Source: Gordonia sp. (in: high G+C Gram-positive bacteria) (GTDB lineage Bacteria > Actinomycetota > Actinomycetes > Mycobacteriales > Mycobacteriaceae). Taken from it: a stretch of DNA of 10,358 nt. Made by a program: the position numbers and the translations under genes. The notes beneath the pieces are model-generated. The model ran no database searches. It saw only the letters and a list, made by a program, of their open reading frames with translations, and had not been told where the DNA came from. This document shows, in pieces, positions 1 through 6,158 of this stretch; the first letter of the stretch is position 1, and every line of letters starts with the position of its first letter. Location of the stretch: NCBI GenBank assembly GCA_030152405.1, contig JASLJL010000307.1, positions 1-10,358 of the forward strand. Direction: 5' to 3'.

Positions 1-1
1 C

Positions 2-850
2 AGCACGGGCGCGAACGAACTGAGCGCGGGTCTGGGCGAACTGCACCGGGGCGCTCAAGAGGCGGCCACCGGCGCGGGGGCGCTCGCCGACGGAGCACGG
101 CAGGTCGACGACGGCGCAGGTGAGCTCTCGACCGGTCTCGCCGACGGCGCGCGCCAGGCGCCGGACATGGGCGACGACGTGGCTCAGCAGTCGCTGGCCG
201 AACTGCTCGCCGCCCCCGTCGACACCGACTCGACCAACCTCGCGGCCGCGCAGTTCAACGGTCCGGGCGGGGCTCCGTTGATGTTGATCCTGCTGACCGC
301 GGTCGTCCCGCTGATCGTCTTCATGTGCTGCCGCCCGCTCCGCGCATCGTCGAGTCAATCGCGGAAAGTCGATCTCCGCAGGTGGCTGCGCCGTGTCGCA
401 TTCGTGTGCGGCACGAGCCTCGCGGCGATGGCGGTGTGCACCGTCGGCGTCTGGGCGTTCCTGAGCCCGTCACCCGATCCCGCGAACCTCGGTCAGACGC
501 TGCTTCTCGTCGCTGCGGCGACGCTGATGCACACCGCGGTCATCGCCGTGATGTTCGCGATCGGCGGATACGTGGCGGGCGCGGTGACGGCCCTCGCCGG
601 AATCATGCTGCAGATGTTCTCGTTCGGCGGCGTGTGGATGGTCGAGACCATCCCCGGCCCCTTGCAGTGGCTGCATCCGGTGATGCCGATGACCTACGTC
701 CGTGACGGTTTCATCAGCGCCTTCAACGGGTCACCGGGATTCTGGCCGGCGCTCGCGATCGTCGTCTGCATCACCGTGGTCTGCACCGGGTTGCACCTGG
801 CGCTGGTCCGCGGTCGCGAACCCGCCGGGGCGCCCGCGGTGACGGGCTGA
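2..850 (+). CDS. YhgE/Pip-type membrane protein, C-terminal part (5' truncated)
   Basis: The reading frame is open from the window edge, so the N-terminus and true start lie outside; about 282 residues are visible. The first 55 or so form an alanine/glycine-rich repeat with Leu and Gly spaced as LxxG and GAxxL units, the heptad-like extracytoplasmic repeat of YhgE/Pip ('phage infection protein') family members. After a linker come about five hydrophobic segments (visible residues near 91-110, 132-154, 166-186, 190-213 and 247-269), with the segment LHPVMPMTYVRDGF before the last one, as in ABC-2-type permease-like C-terminal domains of this family. Family members act in the cytoplasmic membrane, some in export or as phage or secretion-related factors; the substrate cannot be told. 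An internal ATG at 167 is not the start because the repeat continues upstream of it. The stop faces the stop of the next gene 4 bp away. Confidence 0.85.
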   Translation, partial: STGANELSAGLGELHRGAQEAATGAGALADGARQVDDGAGELSTGLADGARQAPDMGDDVAQQSLAELLAAPVDTDSTNLAAAQFNGPGGAPLMLILLTAVVPLIVFMCCRPLRASSSQSRKVDLRRWLRRVAFVCGTSLAAMAVCTVGVWAFLSPSPDPANLGQTLLLVAAATLMHTAVIAVMFAIGGYVAGAVTALAGIMLQMFSFGGVWMVETIPGPLQWLHPVMPMTYVRDGFISAFNGSPGFWPALAIVVCITVVCTGLHLALVRGREPAGAPAVTG

Positions 851-869
851 CCGGTCAGCAGTGCGGGCG
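831..869. terminator. Inverted repeat over two convergent stop codons, possible bidirectional terminator
   Basis: A perfect 14-bp palindrome, GCTGACCGGTCAGC (846-859), holds both facing stops: TGA at 848-850 on + and TGA at 857-855 on -. It is enclosed by a 7-bp outer pair, CGCCCGC (831-837) with GCGGGCG (863-869), with spacers of 8 and 3 nt. No T-tract follows on either strand, so if it terminates it is of the U-less kind proposed for actinobacteria. Termination is inferred from structure and the tail-to-tail position only. Confidence 0.45.
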
Positions 870-1913
870 GGCCTTGTCGGTGCCGACGGTGGCGAGTGCG
901 TCGACGGCACCGGTCAGCGTCTCCACCTTGACGAGCTCGATGCCGTCCGGGGCGTCGGCCGTGGCGAGCGAGCAGTTGCCCGCAGGGACCAGGAACATCG
1001 TCGCGCCCGCATCCTTCGCGGCCTCGATCTTGTGGTTGATGCCGCCGATCTCGCCGACCTTCCCGGTCGGGTCGATGGTTCCGGTTCCCGCGATGAACTC
1101 GCCGTGTGACAGATCGCCGGGCGTCATCTGATCGATGATCGACAGCGTCATCATCAGGCCCGCGGACGGCCCGCCGATGCTGCCCACCTCGAACTTCACG
1201 TCCTTGGCGGGATCAGCGGGCACCGACCGCATCGTGACGCCGAGGAACGGCTTCGCCGCGTCGTCCGGCCGGGGTGCGAGCGTCACCGATCCGGTCTGCT
1301 GCTTGCCCGCCCGCAGGAACACGACGTCGACCACGTCACCCGGCTTGTGTCTGCCCAGCACCGCCGACACCTGCTCCATGGTGGCGACCGGTTCGCCGCC
1401 GATCGACAGGATCCGGTCGTCGACCTTCAACACGCTCGACGCGGGCGACTTCGCCGACACCGACTGAACACCGACTGCGGTGGGCAGTTTCAGGTAGTTC
1501 CACGCGGCGAGGGTCGCGTTGTCCTCCGAACCCGACATCTGCTGCTGGTTCTGCTGACGGACCTCGTCCTCACTCTGGTCCGGCGGAAAGTACGACTCGC
1601 GCGGCTGCAGCTCGTACGACGACGACATCCATTTCCCGATCGCCTGGAACAGCGTCATCCCGTCGTACAACGAGACCGTCGTCAGATTGAGGTGACCGCT
1701 CGGCGTCGGATCGACCGCACCGACGACCTCCACCACGCGCACCTGCTTGCCCGTCTCCTCCGAGGTCTGGGTGCCCAGCGTGTTGACCGTGGGTCCCGGA
1801 CCGAGGGCGACGTACGGGACGCGGACGAAGAGCCCGAGACCGATGAAGACTGCCAGCAGTGCCACGGCGACATAGATCGTGATCGCGCGGCGGCCGGTGC
1901 GGTTGCTCGTCAT
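855..1913 (-). CDS. Membrane-anchored PDZ domain / Lon-like (S16) serine protease
   Basis: A 352-residue protein like M. tuberculosis Rv3194c and the Bacillus YlbL group. A single N-terminal membrane segment (residues about 10-31) anchors it with the rest outside the cytoplasm. A PDZ domain spans about 140-215 (SPASSVLKVDDRILSIGGEP). The C-terminal Lon-type proteolytic domain (about 222-345) shows GGPSAG with the likely nucleophile Ser250 and NHKIEAAKDAGA with the likely partner Lys295, the S16 Ser-Lys dyad. It probably cleaves or surveys exported or membrane proteins; substrates are unknown. The ATG at 1913 is chosen because a TACCCT -10 element lies 7 nt upstream, fitting a leaderless mRNA, and because the membrane segment starts soon after. 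An in-frame ATG at 1937 is possible but lacks a clear ribosome-binding site. The frame stays open far upstream only as a shadow of the opposing gene. Confidence 0.9.
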   Translation of the reverse strand: MTSNRTGRRAITIYVAVALLAVFIGLGLFVRVPYVALGPGPTVNTLGTQTSEETGKQVRVVEVVGAVDPTPSGHLNLTTVSLYDGMTLFQAIGKWMSSSYELQPRESYFPPDQSEDEVRQQNQQQMSGSEDNATLAAWNYLKLPTAVGVQSVSAKSPASSVLKVDDRILSIGGEPVATMEQVSAVLGRHKPGDVVDVVFLRAGKQQTGSVTLAPRPDDAAKPFLGVTMRSVPADPAKDVKFEVGSIGGPSAGLMMTLSIIDQMTPGDLSHGEFIAGTGTIDPTGKVGEIGGINHKIEAAKDAGATMFLVPAGNCSLATADAPDGIELVKVETLTGAVDALATVGTDKARPHC

Positions 1914-1920
1914 CTGATTC

Positions 1921-1926
1921 AGGGTA
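1921..1926 (-). promoter_or_regulatory. -10 element (TACCCT) of the PDZ/Lon-like gene, leaderless
   Basis: TACCCT on the - strand fits the actinobacterial -10 consensus TANNNT and is followed by 7 nt and then ATG (1913). This is the normal layout when transcription starts at or next to the A of the start codon. No convincing -35 hexamer is seen. Confidence 0.5.
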
Positions 1927-1965
1927 GTGGAGCACATCGACTCGAGCCCGCCGGGAGGTGAGCCG

Positions 1966-1989
1966 ATGCCGGTACCGTGGAGTGCATGA
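1966..1989 (+). CDS. Seven-codon mini-ORF before the putative metalloprotease gene
   Basis: ATG (1966) to TGA (1987-1989) encodes MPVPWSA. It has the best Shine-Dalgarno in the divergent region, GGAGGTGA (1954-1961), with 7 nt from GGAGG to the ATG. Its stop overlaps the next start as ATGA. If a longer transcript exists, this could deliver ribosomes to the metalloprotease start. If transcription begins at 1985/1986, as the -10 element suggests, the mini-ORF is not transcribed and the match is chance. There is no evidence of conservation. Confidence 0.25.
   Translation: MPVPWSA
1973..1978 (+). promoter_or_regulatory. -10 element (TACCGT) of the putative metalloprotease gene, leaderless
   Basis: TACCGT fits TANNNT and sits exactly 7 nt before ATG 1986, mirroring the divergent promoter on the other strand (TACCCT, 7 nt, ATG). 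It supports ATG 1986 over the in-frame GTG at 1977, which would overlap the -10 element. Confidence 0.5.
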
Positions 1990-3344
1990 ACGATCTCCCA
2001 TTCGGATTCTCGTCGTCGGGCAAAGACGACGACGGTCGCGACGGCAACGGTCAGAACCCCGGCGGAGCCGGCGGGTTCGACCCCGACATGCTCGGCCAGC
2101 TGTTCAACCAGCTCGGCTCCATGTTCAGCGGGATGGGTGCGGGAATGACGCCCGGCGGGACCGGTGCCGGGCCCGTCAACTACGACGTCGCGGCCAACCT
2201 CGCCCGCCAGCAGATCGGGAACTTCACCCCGATGCTCGACAAGGAGGCCACCGCCGTCGCCGACGCCGTGCGCCTCGCGGAGGTGTGGCTCGACGAGCAG
2301 ACCACGCTGCCCGCGGGCATCACCACCACCGCGGCGTGGACGCCCGTCGACTGGCTGGAGAACACCATGCCGACGTGGCGGACACTGTGCGATCCGGTCG
2401 CCGAGCAGATGGCGCGCGGAATGACCGACGGCCTTCCCGAGGAGGCGAAGGCGATGGCGGGCCCGATGATCGGGATTCTCGGCCAGATGAGCGGCAGCAT
2501 GTACGGCAGCCAGCTCGGGCAGGGCCTCGGCACCCTCGCGAAGGACGTGCTGACCTCCACCGACATCGGACTGCCGTTGGCTCCGACGACCACCGGCGTC
2601 CTGCTGCCCGAGGCCATCGCCCGCTTCTCCGAGGGACTCGATCTGCCCGCGCAGGAGATCGTGGTGTTCCTCGCCGCCCGCGAGGCGGCTCACGTCCGGC
2701 TGTTCGCCCACGTCCCGTGGCTCAAGCAGCGACTCCTCGCAACTGTCGAGGAGTACGCGCGCGGAATCCGCATCGATCTGAGCGGAATGCAGAACCTCGC
2801 GGAGGGGATCGACCCGCAGCAGTTGTTCAGCGACCCGTCGAAGATGGAGGAGCTGATGGGATCGGCCGCGGCCTTCGAGCCGCAGACCACCCCTGAGCAG
2901 CAGGCCGCGCTCGCTCGCCTCGAGACGTTGCTGGCCTTGATCGAGGGCTGGGTGGAGACCGTGGTCGGCAACGCGCTGTCCGGCCGCATCCCGAGCACTG
3001 CGGCACTCACCGAGACGATGCGGCGACGTCGTGCGACCGGAGGGCCGGCCGAGCAGACGTTCGCCACCCTCATCGGTCTCGATCTGCGTCCTCGAAAGCT
3101 GCGGGAGGCCGCCGACCTGTGGCGCAAACTCACCGAGGCGTCCGATGTGACCGTCCGCGACGGCGTCTGGGGTCACCCCGACCTGCTGCCCGACGGTGAG
3201 GACATCGACTCCCCCGCAGGCTTCATCGACCGGGTGATCGGCGGCGACTCGTCACTCGACGACGCGATCGCCGAACTCGAGCGCAGCCTCGCCGACGACA
3301 CCGACGAGCAGGACGGCGACAAGAAGGACGACTCCGGCTCCTGA
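1986..3344 (+). CDS. DUF2342 / Zincin_2-family putative zinc-dependent metalloprotease
   Basis: A 452-residue soluble protein of the PF10103 family, equivalent to M. tuberculosis Rv3195. The N-terminal 65 residues are Gly/Asp/Met-rich and low in complexity, followed by a mostly helical core (about 66-385) and an acidic tail. The expected zincin site lies in the helix at 225-240, but it reads REAAH (232-236), not HExxH: the general-base Glu233 and His236 are present, while the first His is Arg232. Glu320 in LIEGWVETV (318-326) is a candidate third ligand in the gluzincin manner. Whether zinc binds or peptides are cut is therefore uncertain, and a structural or peptide-binding role is possible. 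No signal peptide is seen, so it should be cytoplasmic. It heads a + strand run with the E1-like and ABC1 genes. Confidence 0.85.
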   Translation: MNDLPFGFSSSGKDDDGRDGNGQNPGGAGGFDPDMLGQLFNQLGSMFSGMGAGMTPGGTGAGPVNYDVAANLARQQIGNFTPMLDKEATAVADAVRLAEVWLDEQTTLPAGITTTAAWTPVDWLENTMPTWRTLCDPVAEQMARGMTDGLPEEAKAMAGPMIGILGQMSGSMYGSQLGQGLGTLAKDVLTSTDIGLPLAPTTTGVLLPEAIARFSEGLDLPAQEIVVFLAAREAAHVRLFAHVPWLKQRLLATVEEYARGIRIDLSGMQNLAEGIDPQQLFSDPSKMEELMGSAAAFEPQTTPEQQAALARLETLLALIEGWVETVVGNALSGRIPSTAALTETMRRRRATGGPAEQTFATLIGLDLRPRKLREAADLWRKLTEASDVTVRDGVWGHPDLLPDGEDIDSPAGFIDRVIGGDSSLDDAIAELERSLADDTDEQDGDKKDDSGS

Positions 3345-3397
3345 CGCCTGTGGACAACGACGTCGACGGAATCGGGCGACGGTGACATCGTGACCCC

Positions 3398-4273
3398 ATG
3401 ACGGCCACGGTGAACGTCCCGGATCTGCCGACTCTGCTGCCCGGTGTGCCGGTGCTCGCGCGGCACGACGGGTGCGTACAGGTCGGCTGCCATCCCGGGA
3501 CGGCGGTGTTCGTCGACGTCGACCGGGGCGTGGAACCGCGGGCGCTCGCGCGGTTCCTCCACACCCTGCGCGAACCGACCGACTACCGGAAGGTCGCACG
3601 CCAAGCCCGCGCCGTCGGACTCGATTCGGAGCGGCTGCGCGCGCTTCTCGCGCGGCTCGTCGCCGTGGGGAGCGCCGAATGCTCCGCGGCAGGTAACCGT
3701 CCGATACCCGTGCACATAGTCGGACGGGGCGACGTGGCGCGTGCACTCACCGCGTCGCTGGAGTCGGCGGGTGTCGTCGTCACCGCGCACGCGGAGACCG
3801 GCCTGGTGGTGATCGCCGACCAACCGGTCTGCGACCCGCAGGTCAGCAGGTCCTTGATGGCCGCCGGGATCCCGCACATGCCGGTCCATCTCCGCGACGG
3901 CCTCGGCGTGGTCGGGCCCCTGGTCCTTCCCGGGACGACGAGCTGTCTGCGGTGCGCAGACCTGCACCTCACCGACTTCGACGCACAATGGCCGATCGTC
4001 GCGGCCGGACTTCTCGATCTGGTCGGCCACGCAGATCCCGCCGTCCTGCGCGCCACCGTGGCGATCGCACACGCCCAGATCGACGAGGTGACCACGATGC
4101 TCGCCGCCGACACCGACGCGGTGCCGTCGATCGTCGGTCGAACGCTCGAATTCCGTACCGGCCCGTCTCGCATCGACTCACGTGCCCGGCCCGTGCACCC
4201 TCGCTGCGGATGCGGCGTCGCACCCATGTCGGGTCCGTCCACTATCCTCGAATACGGGGAAAGGACACCATGA
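3398..4273 (+). CDS. E1/ThiF-like protein related to TOMM cyclodehydratase leader-binding subunits
   Basis: A 291-residue protein resembling M. tuberculosis Rv3196 and the 'bacteriocin biosynthesis cyclodehydratase' group (TIGR03882-like). Residues 1-95 look like a small winged-helix/RiPP-recognition-like module. Residues 104-165 form a Rossmann-like half beginning HIVGRGDVARAL. Two cysteine pairs, C183-x2-C186 (SCLRCADLHLTDFD) and C270-x-C272 (HPRCGCG), are placed like the structural zinc tetrathiolate of E1-like and TOMM C proteins. In that family such proteins bind a precursor peptide's leader and present it to a YcaO enzyme. No YcaO, dehydrogenase or precursor peptide is in this window, so the partner is unknown. 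The ATG at 3398 has only a weak, distant GGTGA. The stop overlaps the ABC1 start (ATGA), implying coupled translation. Confidence 0.75.
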   Translation: MTATVNVPDLPTLLPGVPVLARHDGCVQVGCHPGTAVFVDVDRGVEPRALARFLHTLREPTDYRKVARQARAVGLDSERLRALLARLVAVGSAECSAAGNRPIPVHIVGRGDVARALTASLESAGVVVTAHAETGLVVIADQPVCDPQVSRSLMAAGIPHMPVHLRDGLGVVGPLVLPGTTSCLRCADLHLTDFDAQWPIVAAGLLDLVGHADPAVLRATVAIAHAQIDEVTTMLAADTDAVPSIVGRTLEFRTGPSRIDSRARPVHPRCGCGVAPMSGPSTILEYGERTP

Positions 4274-5583
4274 GCGAGATAACTCGAGGCCAAGGCCGAC
4301 GCAACGCCAAGCTGGCCGCACTGCCCCTGGGCATGGCCGGACGCGCCGTCGGCGGGCTCGGCAAACGCATGACCGGCAAGAGCAAGGACGAAGTCAACGC
4401 CGAGCTCATGAACAAGACCGCCGAGCAGCTGTTCGCCGTGCTCGGCGAGCTCAAGGGCGGCGCGATGAAGGTCGGACAAGCCCTCTCCATCATGGAGGCC
4501 GCCATCCCCGACGAGTTCGGCGAGCCGTTCCGCGAGGCCCTCACCAAGCTGCAGGCCGAAGCGCCCCCGATGCCCGCCAAGACAGTGCACAAGGTGCTCG
4601 ATCAGCAGCTCGGCACCCGCTGGCGCGAGCGGTTCCTCGAGTTCAGCGACGAGCCAGCCGCATCGGCCAGCATCGGTCAAGTCCACAAGGGCGTGTGGAA
4701 GGACGGCCGCGTCGTCGCGGTCAAGGTCCAGTACCCCGGCGCCGACCACGCGCTCAAAGCCGACCTCAAGACCCTCAGCCGCATGTCCGGGCTCATCCAG
4801 AAGCTCTCGCCCGGAACAGACGTCAAGGGCATGTTCGACGAGCTGATCGATCGGACCGAGGACGAACTCGATTACATCGGTGAGGCCGACAACCAGCGCG
4901 CATTCGCCGAGGCCTTCGACGGCGATCCCGATTTCGTGGTCCCCAAGGTGGTGGCGAGCGCCCCGAAGGTGATCGTCTCCGAGTGGGTGGACGGCAGACG
5001 TCTCTCGCAGATCATCGCGGACGGCACCCAGGAGGAGCGCAACGCCGCGGCCACGAAGATGACCACGTTCGAGGTCAGTTCACCGGCGCGCGTCGGACTG
5101 CTGCACGGCGACCCGCATCCCGGCAACTTCTTCGTGCTGGACGACGGCCGCTTCGGCATCCTCGACTTCGGCGCGATCGGGCATTACCCCGACGGTCTGC
5201 CCGCGATGACCGGGCCGATCCTCGCCCTCGCGCGCGACAAGAAGTACGACGAGCTCCGCGAGCTGATGGTGCAGACGGACTTCATCCGCGCGTCGCACGC
5301 CGATCGCGTGACGCCCGACGATCTCGCGAACTACCTTCAGCCGTACGTGGATCCGCTGTACAGCGACACCTTCCACTTCACGCGCAAATGGCTGCAACGA
5401 GCGGCGGGCAAGGCGACGGACCTCTCGGGCGACGTCTACAAGACCTCACGGAACCTCAACGTCCCGCGGGAGTACGTCATGGTGTTCCGGGTTCTGATCG
5501 GCTGCGTCGGCATCGCCGCTCAGCTCAACGCGGAAGCGCCGTACCGGGAGATCATGGCCGATTGGGTGCCCGGCATCGCCTGA
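4270..5583 (+). CDS. ABC1/UbiB (ADCK)-type atypical protein kinase-like ATPase
   Basis: A 437-residue protein, the length of M. tuberculosis Rv3197. The family's KxGQ motif is K67-V-G-Q70 in a helix before the kinase fold. The Ala-rich nucleotide loop is at 129-141 (PAASASIGQVHKG), the VAVK lysine is Lys152, the catalytic loop is HGDPHPGN (279-286) with Asp281 and Asn286, and the metal-binding DFG is 299-301. All residues needed for ATP binding look intact. UbiB relatives are ATPases tied to isoprenoid-lipid or quinone metabolism and often do not phosphorylate proteins; the substrate here is unknown. No C-terminal transmembrane pair is obvious. The start ATG at 4270 overlaps the upstream stop and is preceded by AAGGA at 4261-4265. 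The long open frame upstream of 4270 is only a shadow of the E1-like gene. Confidence 0.92.
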   Translation: MSEITRGQGRRNAKLAALPLGMAGRAVGGLGKRMTGKSKDEVNAELMNKTAEQLFAVLGELKGGAMKVGQALSIMEAAIPDEFGEPFREALTKLQAEAPPMPAKTVHKVLDQQLGTRWRERFLEFSDEPAASASIGQVHKGVWKDGRVVAVKVQYPGADHALKADLKTLSRMSGLIQKLSPGTDVKGMFDELIDRTEDELDYIGEADNQRAFAEAFDGDPDFVVPKVVASAPKVIVSEWVDGRRLSQIIADGTQEERNAAATKMTTFEVSSPARVGLLHGDPHPGNFFVLDDGRFGILDFGAIGHYPDGLPAMTGPILALARDKKYDELRELMVQTDFIRASHADRVTPDDLANYLQPYVDPLYSDTFHFTRKWLQRAAGKATDLSGDVYKTSRNLNVPREYVMVFRVLIGCVGIAAQLNAEAPYREIMADWVPGIA

Positions 5584-5608
5584 CCGGCTCCCCGTCTCCC
5601 CCGGTTCA
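5581..5608. terminator. Imperfect inverted repeat between convergent ABC1 and whiB7 stops
   Basis: TGACCGG (5581-5587) pairs with CCGGT(T)CA (5601-5608) through one bulged T. Both stop codons are in the arms: TGA 5581-5583 on + and TGA 5608-5606 on -. The loop is pyrimidine-rich. It may form a weak bidirectional terminator; no T-tract follows. Confidence 0.3.
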
Positions 5609-5890
5609 CGCGACCGAGTTCTTACGCGGCCTGCCGCGAGGCCGCTTGCGGGCGATCACGACGCCGCCGTCGAAGATCTCGCCGCCCCAGACGCCCCACG
5701 GCTCGGCACGCTCGAGCGCCAGCTCGAGGCACTGGGTCTGCAGTGGGCAGCCTTTGCACAGGGCTTTGGCCTCGTCGAGGAGGCTCGGCTGATCGGCGAA
5801 CCAGAGGTCGGCGTCGCCGCTCTGGCATGGGAGCTCGACGGCGCGGCTCATGCCGATGCCGTCGGAGGGTGCAAGGGTGGTGGTACTCAT
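5606..5890 (-). CDS. whiB7: WhiB7, Fe-S transcription factor for intrinsic antibiotic resistance
   Basis: A 94-residue WhiB-like protein. The four iron-sulfur ligands are Cys22, Cys45, Cys48 and Cys54 (C-x22-C-x2-C-x5-C). The WhiB turn is GVWGGE (66-71), preceded by EPW (63-65), which in WhiB7 contributes to binding the primary sigma factor. The C-terminal AT-hook RPRGRPRK (83-90) is specific to WhiB7 among WhiB proteins and contacts AT-rich DNA next to the -35 element. WhiB7 with the housekeeping sigma factor activates genes for drug efflux, ribosome protection or modification, and itself, after translation inhibitors. The start gives the usual family length; Met14 is a less likely alternative. 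Only a weak GAGAG lies before the ATG. The position beside uvrD2 matches M. tuberculosis Rv3197A. The long regulated leader upstream is annotated separately. Confidence 0.97.
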   Translation of the reverse strand: MSTTTLAPSDGIGMSRAVELPCQSGDADLWFADQPSLLDEAKALCKGCPLQTQCLELALERAEPWGVWGGEIFDGGVVIARKRPRGRPRKNSVA

Positions 5891-5962
5891 GAATCTGATC
5901 TCTCATCGCAAGTGAAACGGGTGTTACGAAGGTGAACCCCGGACCGACTCGACCGATGATCG

Positions 5963-6003
5963 AAAAAGGCCACGGGCTCGCTTGTCGCGATTCACCGTGG
6001 CCT
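5963..6003 (-). terminator. Intrinsic terminator / attenuator in the whiB7 leader
   Basis: On the - strand AGGCCACGG (6003-5995) pairs perfectly over 9 bp with CCGTGGCCT (5975-5967). The 19-nt loop can add an inner TCGC/GCGA stem. A run of five T (5967-5963), the first of them paired, follows at once. It ends 72 nt before the whiB7 start, so unrestrained termination would silence whiB7. Because no other terminator lies between uvrD2 and this point, it also stops read-through from the uvrD2 operon. Confidence 0.85.
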
Positions 6004-6084
6004 CGTGTCGTTGACGAACCAGTGCTTGACTAGTTCAGTCGGAACGGGTGTCGTCGTCCTGACCGGGCTACGGGGAGTCGCCAT
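5992..6084 (-). CDS. Candidate second leader uORF (30 aa) ending inside the attenuator stem
   Basis: ATG (6084) to TGA (5994-5992) encodes 30 residues beginning MATPRSPVRTTTP, rich in Pro, Thr and Arg. It overlaps the first uORF in another frame and has no clear Shine-Dalgarno. Its interest is positional: the last sense codons and stop (AGG CCA CGG TGA) are the upstream arm of the terminator, so a ribosome at its end would physically block that hairpin. Whether it is translated is unknown. Confidence 0.3.
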   Translation of the reverse strand: MATPRSPVRTTTPVPTELVKHWFVNDTRPR

Positions 6085-6125
6085 GCGCTGGCATCTGGTG
6101 CCACGCGCCAATGCTGTGCAATCAC
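6030..6125 (-). CDS. Leader uORF1 of whiB7 (31 aa)
   Basis: GTG (6125) to TAG (6032-6030) encodes 31 residues beginning MIAQHWRVAPDASAW. It is rich in Arg (7) and Ala (5). A good Shine-Dalgarno, GGAAGGGAG (6142-6134), lies 8 nt upstream. It ends 27 nt before the attenuator stem, so a ribosome at the stop would sit close to the terminator's 5' arm. The frame can be opened further to a TTG at 6221, but that codon is in the promoter -35 element and would not be transcribed, so GTG 6125 is preferred. A role as a sensing leader peptide is inferred from position; no homologue comparison was possible. Confidence 0.5.
   Translation of the reverse strand: MIAQHWRVAPDASAWRLPVARSGRRHPFRLN
6085..6108 (-). 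other. Bulged leader hairpin in the whiB7 5' region
   Basis: GCGC, one bulged G, then TGGCA pairs with TGCCA plus GCGC around a CCAGA loop: 9 bp. It lies inside an outer 8-bp stem (GGGAGTCG 6138-6131 with CGACTCCC 6080-6073). Its CGTGGC segment (6105-6100) repeats the central part of the terminator's 3' arm and could pair with the 5' arm as an antiterminator. Confidence 0.5.
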
Positions 6126-6158
6126 GATTCCGACTCCCTTCCGTTTCAGGTCTCCACC

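Noticed and set aside
1972..1977. GGTACC palindrome near the metalloprotease promoter as an operator
   Set aside because: A 6-bp palindrome is too short and common to support a regulator site, and it overlaps the -10 element by chance.
1914..3176. In-frame upstream extension of the PDZ/Lon-like gene on the - strand, giving a 773-residue protein
   Set aside because: The extra sequence is an antisense shadow of the putative metalloprotease gene: it is rich in Arg, Gly, His and Leu with no domain, and the membrane anchor and -10 element fit a start at 1913.
3345..3397. Possible precursor peptide or promoter between the metalloprotease and E1-like genes
   Set aside because: The 53-nt gap holds no ORF of useful size, no TANNNT element near the ATG and no clear hairpin.
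3952..4269. Upstream extension of the ABC1 kinase-like gene
   Set aside because: The extension is Arg/Pro-rich out-of-frame reading of the E1-like gene; the ATG at 4270 has a ribosome-binding site and ATGA coupling.
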